From positions 1,939 through 48,580 of the forward strand of contig DIKL01000039.1 of assembly GCA_002424545.1 (NCBI GenBank): 46,642 nt of DNA, read 5' to 3'. The position numbers were made by a program, and so were the translations under genes. Below are positions 24,679-32,373 of this stretch, piece by piece. The notes beneath the pieces are model-generated. The model saw only the letters and a program-made list of their open reading frames with translations. It was not told the DNA's origin and ran no database searches. Every line of letters begins with the position of its first letter. The stretch's first letter is position 1. Source of the DNA: Syntrophaceae bacterium UBA5619. Lineage in GTDB: Bacteria > Desulfobacterota > Syntrophia > Syntrophales > UBA5619.

Positions 24679-25662
24679 TCAGGCGCGGATCCGCGCAAAA
24701 AGACAGAGGCCGTTGTGTTTCTGCCGGCCGATCCATGCCTCTCGTTCCAGCTCGAGCAGATGGACATAAGTCTCATTGAGGGCGAGGAGACGGTCGAACG
24801 GGGATCGAATATTGCCGAAGATGCAACGGGAAATTCCTTCGCTGGTCTGCGGCTGCCCGGTCAGGGCCCGCAGGGCGAGGTTCGATCTTTCGCGGTGGTG
24901 TTCGCGCATCTCCGCAACGCGTCCCTTCAGATCGGCAAACGGCCGTCCATGCGCCGGACATACCGAGCTTACGGGAAGATCCTCGACCCGCGCCAGGGAA
25001 GAGAGAAAATCCGCCAGCGGATGGAAATCGGGGGCGGTCAGGTCGGGACTGAGGTTCGGCGTGATGTGCGGCAGGATGTGATCCCCGGCGATCAGGAAAC
25101 GCTCCTCCGGCAGATGAAACGAGATGTGGCCGCGGCTGTGCCCCGGTGTCGCGATGACCGCCGCCACCCTGCCCCCGATCGTGAGCTGATCGCCGTCGGC
25201 AAGGAATCCCGCGGCCTCAAACGGCGATGTCGCGTTCTTGAAGGCGGAAAAGGCCCGAATCACGCTGTCGATCGTCCCCTGGTCGAGGCCGTGCTCCAGC
25301 GCGAATTCCGTCAGGCGTCGCATGCGATCCTGCTGTCGGGCAAAGGCTTGGACCGTCTGGTTTTCGATCACCGCCAGGTAAACGGGTGCGCCGGAGCGGT
25401 CCGCGATGATGCCGGCCAAGCCGCAGTGGTCCATGTGAAAATGCGTGATCAGGATCCGTCCGCAATCCTCGATCCGCAGCCCGATCTCGGCAAGAGAGGT
25501 CTCCAGCGCCGGCAGAACCCCGGGCAAGTTTGGGCCGGTATCGATCAGCGTGTAGCCTTTCTCTTCCGGAAACGCGAAAATGTTGATATGTTTCAGACGA
25601 AACGGCATGGGAAGCGTGATCATGAAGATCCCTTCCGCCATTTTGCGGACGCCGGTTTTCAA
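24679..25662 (-). CDS. Metallo-beta-lactamase-fold hydrolase
   Basis: 327 residues from a TTG at 25662 that has AAAGGA seven bases upstream; an ATG seven codons later lacks a ribosome site. It has the strand YTLIDTGPNLPG, the metal motif THFHMDHCG (about 73-81), the second His in ATPGHSRGHISF, IAGDHILPHITPN with the bridging Asp, and a C-terminal VCPAHGRPF. The C-terminal helical region resembles the LACTB2-like/BLACT winged-helix type. Substrate unknown: thioesters, lactones and phosphodiesters are all possible. As last gene of a unit with an acyl-CoA synthetase, thioester hydrolysis is a reasonable guess. Confidence 0.88.
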   Translation of the reverse strand: MKTGVRKMAEGIFMITLPMPFRLKHINIFAFPEEKGYTLIDTGPNLPGVLPALETSLAEIGLRIEDCGRILITHFHMDHCGLAGIIADRSGAPVYLAVIENQTVQAFARQQDRMRRLTEFALEHGLDQGTIDSVIRAFSAFKNATSPFEAAGFLADGDQLTIGGRVAAVIATPGHSRGHISFHLPEERFLIAGDHILPHITPNLSPDLTAPDFHPLADFLSSLARVEDLPVSSVCPAHGRPFADLKGRVAEMREHHRERSNLALRALTGQPQTSEGISRCIFGNIRSPFDRLLALNETYVHLLELEREAWIGRQKHNGLCLFARIRA

Positions 25663-25723
25663 TGGCTTTTCCTTTCGGAGGGAGTGACCAACCTTTCCTC
25701 TTGGGATTCATGATCGAACGGGC

Positions 25724-27919
25724 TCATTGGCGGCCTTTTGCCGATTTTTCCCGCCACTGACGATAGCTGTTCATCCGCGCGAGCGCCTTGACGGCCCGCT
25801 CCGGCGTCAGGAAGGAAACCCCCTTGTAGGCGCTCCCCTCGACTTCCAGGATGGTGCGGGCGTTTTCATCCGGCAGCAGGTTGACCCCGAGAATCGGTTT
25901 TCCGTACTTCTCCATCAGGTGAACCGTGTGGATCGTGTATTGGGTTTCCAGCTCGACGAGGGCCCCCGGCACCGCGTCGAGAAACTTTCGGTCCATGGTC
26001 GGATCGACCTTGTGGATGGAACAAATCATCTGCTTGAGGAAACTCGAGCGCCCGACGATTCCCAGATGGATGACCGAATCGCATCCCTCCCATCTCACCA
26101 ACTCTTCAATGACCTGCATCGGCGTTTTTGCATCGAATTCACCGACCAGATCGATGGGATTGGAACGACTCCAATAGGGCGGTAGGATCTGATCGATCCG
26201 GGAGATCAGTTCCGGAGAAAGGTCAGGGATCGACAGGCCGTTTTCCACGCAGAGGTCGGCGGTGACCACGCCCCAGCCGCCGCCGAGGGTCATCACGGCG
26301 ACCCGTTTGCCGTTGGGGAGTGGAAGCGAGGAGAACGCGGCCGACAGATCGAGAAGGTCCATCGGCTGTTCCGCGACGACGATTCCCGCTTGGCGGACGG
26401 CGGCATCGAAGACCCGGATGTCGGAGGCCAGCGCCCCGGTATGGCTCGCGGCGGCGCGGTTTCCGGCCTGGGTCCGTCCCCCCTTGAGCATCACGACGGG
26501 CTTCTTTTGTCCCACGCGGCGGGCGGCCTCAAAGAAGCGCCGGCCGTCCTTGACGCTTTCGAGGTAGAGAACGACCGTCCGCGTCAGCTCGTCGACCTCG
26601 AACGCCTCCATGTAATCCTCGATGGTGATCATCGCCTCGTTTCCCGAACCGCCAAAGGCCCGGATGCCGATTCCCTCGTGCTCGGCAAAGCCCAGAAGCT
26701 GTACCCCGAGGTTGCCCGACTGAGAGACAAGCGTTGTCGTCCCGGGCTTCGGAAGCACGCTCGAGCCGCAGCAATACAGCGCGTCGTGGGGGTTGCAGAT
26801 TCCCATCGTGTTGGGTCCGAGGATCAGGATTCCCGACTCCCGCGCCTGCCGGACGAGTTCCTCCTCCCGACGGCGACCCTCGGCGCCCGTTTCGGCAAAG
26901 CCCGAGGTGATCAGGAGCATATTTTTGATTCCCTTTTCCTTGAACTGGGGGATCAGGTCGATGATCTGTGCCGCCGGAATGGTGACGACGGCCAGATCGA
27001 CCGGCCCCGGAATCTCCCCGACCGATTGGTAAGTCGGCCGTCCGGCGATCTCCCCGCCCCTGGCGTTGACCAGGTAGACCGGGCCCTTGAACCCGCCGGC
27101 GGCCACGTTGCAGAAGAGCATATAGCCCCATTTGGTGAATGTTCCCGAGGCGCCGACGAAGGCAATCGATCGGGGGTAGAAAAGCCTTGCGATTGCCTTC
27201 GGGTCCACCGGCGGGCGCGCCGCTCTTGCTGCCGGGCGCTCGCCCAGGATGATCAGGGCGTCTACCGCCGTCACCTGTCCGTCCGGACCGACCAGCAGGG
27301 GGTTAATGCCCGCCTCCGTTACGTCCGGAAGCTCCAGGCCGACCCGGGAGAGCCCTGTCAGCGTTTTGATGAGCCTCTCCCGCCCCGCCGCCTTCTCGCC
27401 GCGGAACGGCCCGAAGAGGTTTCGGGAGCGAAGTTCGTCGATCATCTCTCCGGCCTCCCTTTCGTCGATGGGCGCGATGCGGAAGGCCACGTCGTTCAAC
27501 GCTTCGGCGAAGATGCCGCCGAGACCGAACATCACGACCGGTCCAAACTGGGCGTCATGGAAGAGGCCGGCGACGAACTCCCGGCGTCCGGCGAGCATCG
27601 GCTGGATGAGATATCCGGCGAGATCCGCGCCCGCCGATGCCGCCACTTCCAATGCCGCCCGGCGGACCTCACCGTCATCGCGCAGATTCAGACGGACCAG
27701 GCCCCGTTCCGTCTTGTGCGTCAGCTTCGCCCCGAGGCCCTTCAGCACGACGGGGAAACCGATCGCATGCGCCGCCGCAACGGCCTCCTCCGGCGTTGCC
27801 GCGACCTTCTCCTCCACGACCGGTACCCCGAACCGGCCGAGAAGCTCCTTCGACTCCGCCTCGGTCAGCGCGGTCCGCCCTTCCGCCTTCGCCTTTCTGA
27901 TCCGTTCCTTTGCCTCCAT
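25724..27919 (-). CDS. Acyl-CoA synthetase, ADP-forming (fused beta-alpha), copy 2
   Basis: 731 residues. The order is the same as in copy 1: ATP-grasp (GFPVVLKGLGAKLTHKTERGLVRLN), then the CoA-binding domain (FYPRSIAFVGASGTFTKWGY, about 246), then the ligase domain with LGPNTMGICNP and AASHTGALASD, whose His (about 490) is the expected phosphohistidine. It lacks the extra N-terminus of copy 1 and instead starts EAKERIRKAKAEGRTALTEAE, the family's usual opening. It links acyl-CoA hydrolysis to ATP formation or activates acids at low cost. It lies between the cupin-monooxygenase gene (58 bases upstream) and the hydrolase (61 bases downstream), headed by an HcpR-like regulator. Confidence 0.92.
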   Translation of the reverse strand: MEAKERIRKAKAEGRTALTEAESKELLGRFGVPVVEEKVAATPEEAVAAAHAIGFPVVLKGLGAKLTHKTERGLVRLNLRDDGEVRRAALEVAASAGADLAGYLIQPMLAGRREFVAGLFHDAQFGPVVMFGLGGIFAEALNDVAFRIAPIDEREAGEMIDELRSRNLFGPFRGEKAAGRERLIKTLTGLSRVGLELPDVTEAGINPLLVGPDGQVTAVDALIILGERPAARAARPPVDPKAIARLFYPRSIAFVGASGTFTKWGYMLFCNVAAGGFKGPVYLVNARGGEIAGRPTYQSVGEIPGPVDLAVVTIPAAQIIDLIPQFKEKGIKNMLLITSGFAETGAEGRRREEELVRQARESGILILGPNTMGICNPHDALYCCGSSVLPKPGTTTLVSQSGNLGVQLLGFAEHEGIGIRAFGGSGNEAMITIEDYMEAFEVDELTRTVVLYLESVKDGRRFFEAARRVGQKKPVVMLKGGRTQAGNRAAASHTGALASDIRVFDAAVRQAGIVVAEQPMDLLDLSAAFSSLPLPNGKRVAVMTLGGGWGVVTADLCVENGLSIPDLSPELISRIDQILPPYWSRSNPIDLVGEFDAKTPMQVIEELVRWEGCDSVIHLGIVGRSSFLKQMICSIHKVDPTMDRKFLDAVPGALVELETQYTIHTVHLMEKYGKPILGVNLLPDENARTILEVEGSAYKGVSFLTPERAVKALARMNSYRQWREKSAKGRQ

Positions 27920-27977
27920 GCCTTCTCCTTCGTGATTTGTCCCGAGCCCGTTGAACGTCGTTCCGTGGACGGCCGCG

Positions 27978-28643
27978 TCATTTTCCCCGTTTTCGATAGA
28001 TGAGCAGCGACTGGTAAAAATGCGGAGTGGATGGTCCGAGAACGAGCGGTTCCACTTGACGGAACAGCTCGACCCGGTCGTCGCTCAGGTGCATGTCCAT
28101 GAAGGTTTCCTTCGATTCGTGTTCGACCACCGCCGCGTAACGACGGCCGCCTTCAATGGGTCCGAGGAGCGTCCGGGAGATGAAGCCGGGATGTTTTGCG
28201 AAAACTTCGCTGGAACGGCTGAACCAATCATGGAAGGCCTCTTCCTTCTTCGGTTTCAGCGGCGCGAAATCGATCAGATTGACGAAGGTTCCCGACCTTC
28301 CGGCCAATGCGGAATCCCGGCCCGGCCCGGTTGCCGTCGGCGTTTTGATCACGAGAAACACCAGCGGTTTCGTCGAATCGTTCCGGATTCCCATCGAGGC
28401 GCCTTCCGGGATGCGGAGGAGCTTTCCCGGCCCCATCCGAACGCTCTGCTTCCCTGACGTGAAGATTCCCTCCCCGCGGACCACCTGAAGCGTCACCTGG
28501 GCATCGGCCTTATGAACGGGAACTTCCTTCCCCGGCTCCAGGCCGACCTGACGGATCTTTAAATTCTCCTCCTCCACGAGCGCCGCGACGCCGCGCCCCT
28601 CGTGGCTGAATACCTCCCGGCTCTTCAGATCGATCATCTCCAC
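27978..28643 (-). CDS. Cupin fused to antibiotic-biosynthesis-monooxygenase-like domain
   Basis: 221 residues starting at a GTG (28643) with GGAGG seven bases upstream; an ATG two codons later is spaced too far from it. Residues 1-105 are a cupin (LKIRQVGLEPGKEVPVHKADAQVTLQVVRGEG by key residues; motif 2 KLLRIPEGASMGIRNDS). Only one His remains in motif 1, so the metal site looks weak. Residues 115-221 match the ABM ferredoxin-like fold (GTFVNLIDFAPLKPKKEEAFHDWF, KHPGFISRTLLGP, YAAVVEHESKETFMDM). ABM domains act as small monooxygenases or heme-degrading enzymes. This fused arrangement is uncommon in my experience. Function unknown. Confidence 0.78.
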   Translation of the reverse strand: MEMIDLKSREVFSHEGRGVAALVEEENLKIRQVGLEPGKEVPVHKADAQVTLQVVRGEGIFTSGKQSVRMGPGKLLRIPEGASMGIRNDSTKPLVFLVIKTPTATGPGRDSALAGRSGTFVNLIDFAPLKPKKEEAFHDWFSRSSEVFAKHPGFISRTLLGPIEGGRRYAAVVEHESKETFMDMHLSDDRVELFRQVEPLVLGPSTPHFYQSLLIYRKRGK

Positions 28644-28692
28644 TGCTGCACCTCCAAATAGGGGAAAGCAAACGGGACGGCCCTTGCCGTTC

Positions 28693-29382
28693 TCAAGGAA
28701 GCTTCTTTTCTCCCTCCGCGATCATCTCCAGGCCCCTGCGATCCAGGATGACGATCTGCGCACCGCGAGAGCGGATCAGCCCCTGACGGTTCATTTTCGC
28801 GAGAATCCGGGAGAGGGTTTCCGGAATCGTCCCCAGGAGAGATGCGAGATGCCCTTTGGGGAGGTCCAGCTCCACCGCGCCGCCGCTGTTCCTGCCGCTC
28901 AGGTAGAGCAGATATTTCGCCAACCGTCCCGGAACCTCTTTCAGGGAGAGATCCTCGATGAGCGCGGCAAACTGCCGCAAGCGCATCGACAACTGCGCAA
29001 GCATGTTCAAAGCCAGCGCGGGATCCTGCCGGATGATGCCGCTGAATGACGCGCGTGGAAAGAACAACAGGGTCGTTGGAAGGGCTGCCGCGGCATCCGC
29101 GGGAAATCCCTGGCCGGTGAAAACGGAAACCTCTCCGAAGGATTCCCCCGGCCCGACCAGGTGCAGAATCTGCTCCTTCCCGTCGGTGGAGATCTTGGAG
29201 ATCTTCACCCGTCCCGAAAGAACCGCGTAAAATCCCGTTCCCTCGTCCCCTTCGGAAAAGATCCTTTCCCCCTTCCGGAACGAACGGCGCACGCCGATCC
29301 GGCCGAGCGCCTCGTACTGCGTCGGGGAAAGGCCTGTGAAAAGGTCGATTCCGGCCAGTTGTCGGAGGATCATGTTTGCCAT
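28693..29382 (-). CDS. hcpR: Crp/Fnr-family regulator, HcpR-like
   Basis: 229 residues from the ATG at 29382, which has AGAGG upstream. The cyclic-nucleotide-like sensor domain (IDLFTGLSPTQYEALGRIGVRRSF, GPGESFGEVSVFTGQ) is followed by the dimer helix and the Crp helix-turn-helix with GHLASLLGTIPETLSRILAKM. Key residues S-L-L-G-T-I-P-E-T-L-S-R match Fnr/HcpR-type recognition helices. It has no N-terminal Cys cluster, so it is not an oxygen-sensing Fnr; HcpR proteins bind heme and sense nitric oxide. A perfect TTGAC-N4-GTCAA box, the HcpR consensus described for Desulfovibrio, stands just upstream. It heads the unit cupin-ABM, acyl-CoA synthetase, hydrolase. Confidence 0.78.
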   Translation of the reverse strand: MANMILRQLAGIDLFTGLSPTQYEALGRIGVRRSFRKGERIFSEGDEGTGFYAVLSGRVKISKISTDGKEQILHLVGPGESFGEVSVFTGQGFPADAAAALPTTLLFFPRASFSGIIRQDPALALNMLAQLSMRLRQFAALIEDLSLKEVPGRLAKYLLYLSGRNSGGAVELDLPKGHLASLLGTIPETLSRILAKMNRQGLIRSRGAQIVILDRRGLEMIAEGEKKLP

Positions 29383-29455
29383 TGCACCTCTGCCCGGGCG
29401 GATCTCGCATCGGGTCAACACGCATTTCCATAAACGGGCGGATCATTACATATCC

Positions 29456-29473
29456 CTTTGACTTATGTCAAAG
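29456..29473. promoter_or_regulatory. HcpR-type operator palindrome
   Basis: CTTTGAC-ttat-GTCAAAG, a perfect 7-4-7 palindrome containing TTGAC-N4-GTCAA. It is the only such site I found in the window and lies between the divergent hcpR-like and frdX-like genes. It covers the -35 of the plus-strand promoter and a TTGACA on the minus strand, which argues for repression in at least one direction. Confidence 0.8.
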
Positions 29474-29486
29474 CGCTTTTTATCAT
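29458..29486 (+). promoter_or_regulatory. Promoter of the FrdX-like gene
   Basis: TTGACT (29458-29463), 17 bases, TATCAT (29481-29486): each hexamer has five of six consensus bases. The -35 is inside the palindrome at 29456-29473. The leader to the ATG is about 100 bases and shows no clear structure. Confidence 0.65.
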
Positions 29487-29595
29487 GATATGAAACAAAG
29501 AGACAAAACGGAAACGCGCATGTGCAAGGGGGACAATCGACCGATTTTCCTGTGACATGCCGGTTACGTGAAGTTTGAATCAAGAGGAGGTCATC

Positions 29596-30357
29596 ATGAA
29601 AAGCACCAGAAAAATCATTCGAATCGATGAGGAGAAGTGCGACGGTTGCGGGCTTTGCGTTCCCTCGTGCGCGGAGGGCGCCATCCAGATCGTGGATGGA
29701 AAGGCGAGGCTTGTGGCGGAGAAGTACTGTGACGGCTTGGGGGCCTGTCTCGGCGAATGCCCGCGGGGTGCGCTTAAAGTAGTCGACGCGGAGGCGGATC
29801 CGTTCGACGCGGAGGCCGCCAAAGAGCTGGTTCGATCCGGTCCTAAACTGGCCGGTGAGTCGCAAAATCAGCCCAAGACCGACGAAGAGCATACCCTGCC
29901 CTGCGGCTGTCCGTCCACGCTGATCCAGACCTTCGCCCCGCAAACCAAATGCAACGAAGCGAACATTCCGGTTTCCCGACCCGGTTCCGGCGTTTCCGCC
30001 CTGACCCACTGGCCGGTCCAGATCCGCCTCGTTCCGCCGACGGCGCCGTTTCTTCGCGGCGCGGATCTGCTGGTGGCCGCGGACTGCACCCCGGTCGCCT
30101 ACCCGTTTTTCCACGATGACCTGCTCCGGGGAAAGACGGTTCTGCTGGGCTGCCCCAAATTCGACGACGCGGAGGCTTATGTGCAAAAATTCGCGGAGAT
30201 CTTCCGGACGGCCGCGATCAAAAGCGTCACGATCGTTGTGATGGAAGTCCCCTGCTGCCAAGGTCTTCCGGTCATCGTCCGGAAGGCGATGGTCCTGGCC
30301 GGCAAGGATATCCCAGTTGAAGTTTTGGTGATCACAACCCGTGGAGAGAAAAAATAG
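29596..30357 (+). CDS. frdX: FrdX-like ferredoxin-domain protein
   Basis: 253 residues from the ATG at 29596, which follows AGAGGAGG by five bases. The N-terminus is a 2[4Fe-4S] ferredoxin: CDGCGLCVPSC (C-x2-C-x2-C-x3-C), then CDGLGACLGEC (C-x3 rather than C-x2, then C-x3-C) ending CPRGAL. The C-terminal 170 residues have more Cys in LPCGCPST, VAADCTPVAYPFFHDDLL, LLGCPKFDD and MEVPCCQGL. This fits the ferredoxin-like FrdX proteins found with hybrid cluster protein in HcpR regulons (family knowledge). No hcp gene is next to it here. It may carry electrons to, or mature, a nitrosative-stress reductase elsewhere. Confidence 0.8.
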   Translation: MKSTRKIIRIDEEKCDGCGLCVPSCAEGAIQIVDGKARLVAEKYCDGLGACLGECPRGALKVVDAEADPFDAEAAKELVRSGPKLAGESQNQPKTDEEHTLPCGCPSTLIQTFAPQTKCNEANIPVSRPGSGVSALTHWPVQIRLVPPTAPFLRGADLLVAADCTPVAYPFFHDDLLRGKTVLLGCPKFDDAEAYVQKFAEIFRTAAIKSVTIVVMEVPCCQGLPVIVRKAMVLAGKDIPVEVLVITTRGEKK

Positions 30358-30380
30358 AATCCGGCTGTTGCGATACATTT

Positions 30381-30412
30381 TTCTTGACACACAAGAAGCC
30401 TCTCGTTATTTT
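30381..30412 (+). promoter_or_regulatory. Promoter with overlapping inverted-repeat operator, sugar-acid cluster
   Basis: TTGACA (30384-30389), 17 bases, TATTTT (30407-30412). The inverted repeat TTCTTGacacaCAAGAA (30381-30397) is perfect and covers the -35, a placement typical of a repressor site. No regulator gene is adjacent, so the factor would act in trans. Confidence 0.65.
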
Positions 30413-30472
30413 CCAAAAAGTTAAAATTATTTCTTTATCAATCGACCAATCGGAACTCCAGGAGAAAAATCA

Positions 30473-31378
30473 ATGAACAAAATCCAGATCCGCGAATCCT
30501 TAAGCGGCGTGTTTGCCCCCATCACTACCCCTTTTTTCGAATCCGGCGAGGTGGATTATGAAGGGCTCCGGGCCAACATGAGAAAGTATGCGGCATCCAA
30601 ACTCGCGGGGTATCTGGCGCTTGGCTCCAATGGGGAAAACAAGTCCCTGACTGCGGAGGAGAAATTCAAGGTTCTTGAAATCATCGTCAGGAACAAAGGC
30701 GTCCATCAAGCGGTCATGGCGGGCTGCATTGCGGAATCCACTATGGAAACCATTGACATTGCCAAAAAGGCCGAGCAGATCGGAGCGGATTTTATCACGC
30801 TGCTACCGCCCAACTATTTCAAGTCGCAAATGACCGAGCCCGTCCTCACGACCTATTTTTCCGACGTAGCGGATGCCGTCGGCAAACCGTGCCTCCTCTA
30901 CAACGCGCCGCAGTTCTCCGGCGGCATGGTTTTGTCGACCAAGTTGGTCAGGCAACTGGCCACGCACGGAAACATCGTGGGCGTGAAGGACTCTTCCAAT
31001 GCCGCCAGTATTGACGATTATCTGCTTTCGTGCCCCGAGGATTTTGCCGTTCTGGCCGGTTCGGTGAACTACATGGTCCCGGCCATGCTCAACGGGGCAC
31101 TCGGCGGCATCATATCGCTGAGCAACGCGTTTCCGGACCCATGCTGGAAGCTCTGGCACCTCATCGCGACCAAGCAATACGCAGAAGGTTTTGCCTACAA
31201 CAGGAAAATCGTCAAGGTTTCTCGCAGTGTTTCGGGAAAGGGCGGCGTGGCCGCCGTCAAGGCGGCCATGGATCTGGTCGGCCTGGTGGGGGCTTTCCCT
31301 CGCCGTCCACTGCTGCCCCTGGCGCCGCAGGCGAAGGATGAGCTAAAGGCCGCGCTCCTGGCGGAAGGCATGCTGTAG
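30473..31378 (+). CDS. Dihydrodipicolinate synthase-family aldolase/lyase
   Basis: 301 residues. The DapA fold is clear: GVFAPITTPF, GSNGEN at 51-56 (GTTGE-type pyruvate-binding loop), YNAPQFSGG with Tyr143, and the Schiff-base Lys172 in GVKDSS. Ser/Asn in the 51-56 loop and the lack of the DapA-specific Arg suggest a catabolic branch (2-keto-3-deoxy acid, hydroxy-oxo acid or N-acetylneuraminate-like substrates) rather than lysine synthesis. It is the first gene of a three-gene unit with a hydroxyacid dehydrogenase and an FGGY kinase. Ribosome site CAGGAG is eight bases before the ATG. Confidence 0.88.
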   Translation: MNKIQIRESLSGVFAPITTPFFESGEVDYEGLRANMRKYAASKLAGYLALGSNGENKSLTAEEKFKVLEIIVRNKGVHQAVMAGCIAESTMETIDIAKKAEQIGADFITLLPPNYFKSQMTEPVLTTYFSDVADAVGKPCLLYNAPQFSGGMVLSTKLVRQLATHGNIVGVKDSSNAASIDDYLLSCPEDFAVLAGSVNYMVPAMLNGALGGIISLSNAFPDPCWKLWHLIATKQYAEGFAYNRKIVKVSRSVSGKGGVAAVKAAMDLVGLVGAFPRRPLLPLAPQAKDELKAALLAEGML

Positions 31379-31414
31379 GAGCACATCGCGTTTCCGGCAA
31401 AGGGAGAATGCCTC

Positions 31415-32368
31415 TTGAGCAAGGTTGTGGTGGCACAAAAAGCCGATCAACAGGTGCTGCAGATGCTGCAAAGTGTCGCCCAGGTCGCACAGGTGCAGGA
31501 AGGCAGCCTCGACGATCTGAAGGAGCAACTCCGCGGCGCAGATGCGGCCCTGGTGGGTACCTGGATGAAATTCAATGCGGAATTGATGGATCTCTCCCCA
31601 TCACTCAAGGTCATTGCCCGCACCGGCGCCGGTGTCGACAACGTGGACGTTGGTGCGGCAACCAGACGCGGTATCATGGTGCTCAATACGCCCACGGCCA
31701 ACAGTGTGTCGGTCGCAGAACATGCGGTGGCGATGTTGCTGGCCGTGTCCAAGCAGCTCGCGTTTTTGGATGCAAGTGTTCGGCAAGGTAATTTCAAGGC
31801 TCGTCGCCTGTATCTGCCGATGGACGTCGAGGGTAAAACTCTGGGACTGATCGGCTGCGGCAATATCGGCCGCATGGTCGCCCAGAAATGCCGCGATGCA
31901 TTTCACATGCACACGATCGGGTTCGATCCATTTTTGAAAACCGCGCCGCAGGGAATCGACCTTTGTGCAACGATACGGGCGATTTTGTCGCAGGCGGATT
32001 TCGTTTCCTTGCATCTGCCGTATTCTCCGGAAACAAAACACCTGATCTCGCAGAAGGAAATTTCGTTGATGAAACCCTCAACCTTCCTGATCAACACCTC
32101 GCGCGGCGGAATCATTAACGAAGCGGCTCTTGCCGACGCCCTCAATGCCGGCACCATCGCGGGCGCCGCCTTAGACGTATTTGACGAGGAACCTCTGAAG
32201 CCAGATAATCCATTGTTATTCTGCAAGAATCTGCTGTTGACGCCGCACGCGGCCGCGCTCACCCGGGAATGCGTGCTGCGGGTGGCCATTTGTGCAGCGC
32301 AGGGCATCATGGATCACCTCAGCGGGCGCAGACCTGAATTTGTGTACAACAAGGAAGTCCTGGACTAG
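31415..32368 (+). CDS. NAD-dependent D-2-hydroxyacid dehydrogenase
   Basis: 317 residues from a TTG at 31415 with GGGAG upstream; no ATG gives the full family N-terminus. The NAD motif is GLIGCGNIGRMVA. The catalytic triad is Arg in INTSRGGIINE, Glu in DVFDEEPL and His in TPHAAAL. IARTGAGVDNVDVGAATRRGIMV places it near 3-phosphoglycerate dehydrogenase/hydroxypyruvate reductase-type enzymes, but the ACT domain of SerA is absent. In this cluster it probably oxidises or reduces a sugar-derived 2-hydroxy acid. It follows the lyase gene by 36 bases and precedes the kinase by five. Confidence 0.9.
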   Translation: MSKVVVAQKADQQVLQMLQSVAQVAQVQEGSLDDLKEQLRGADAALVGTWMKFNAELMDLSPSLKVIARTGAGVDNVDVGAATRRGIMVLNTPTANSVSVAEHAVAMLLAVSKQLAFLDASVRQGNFKARRLYLPMDVEGKTLGLIGCGNIGRMVAQKCRDAFHMHTIGFDPFLKTAPQGIDLCATIRAILSQADFVSLHLPYSPETKHLISQKEISLMKPSTFLINTSRGGIINEAALADALNAGTIAGAALDVFDEEPLKPDNPLLFCKNLLLTPHAAALTRECVLRVAICAAQGIMDHLSGRRPEFVYNKEVLD

Positions 32369-32373
32369 CCGTT

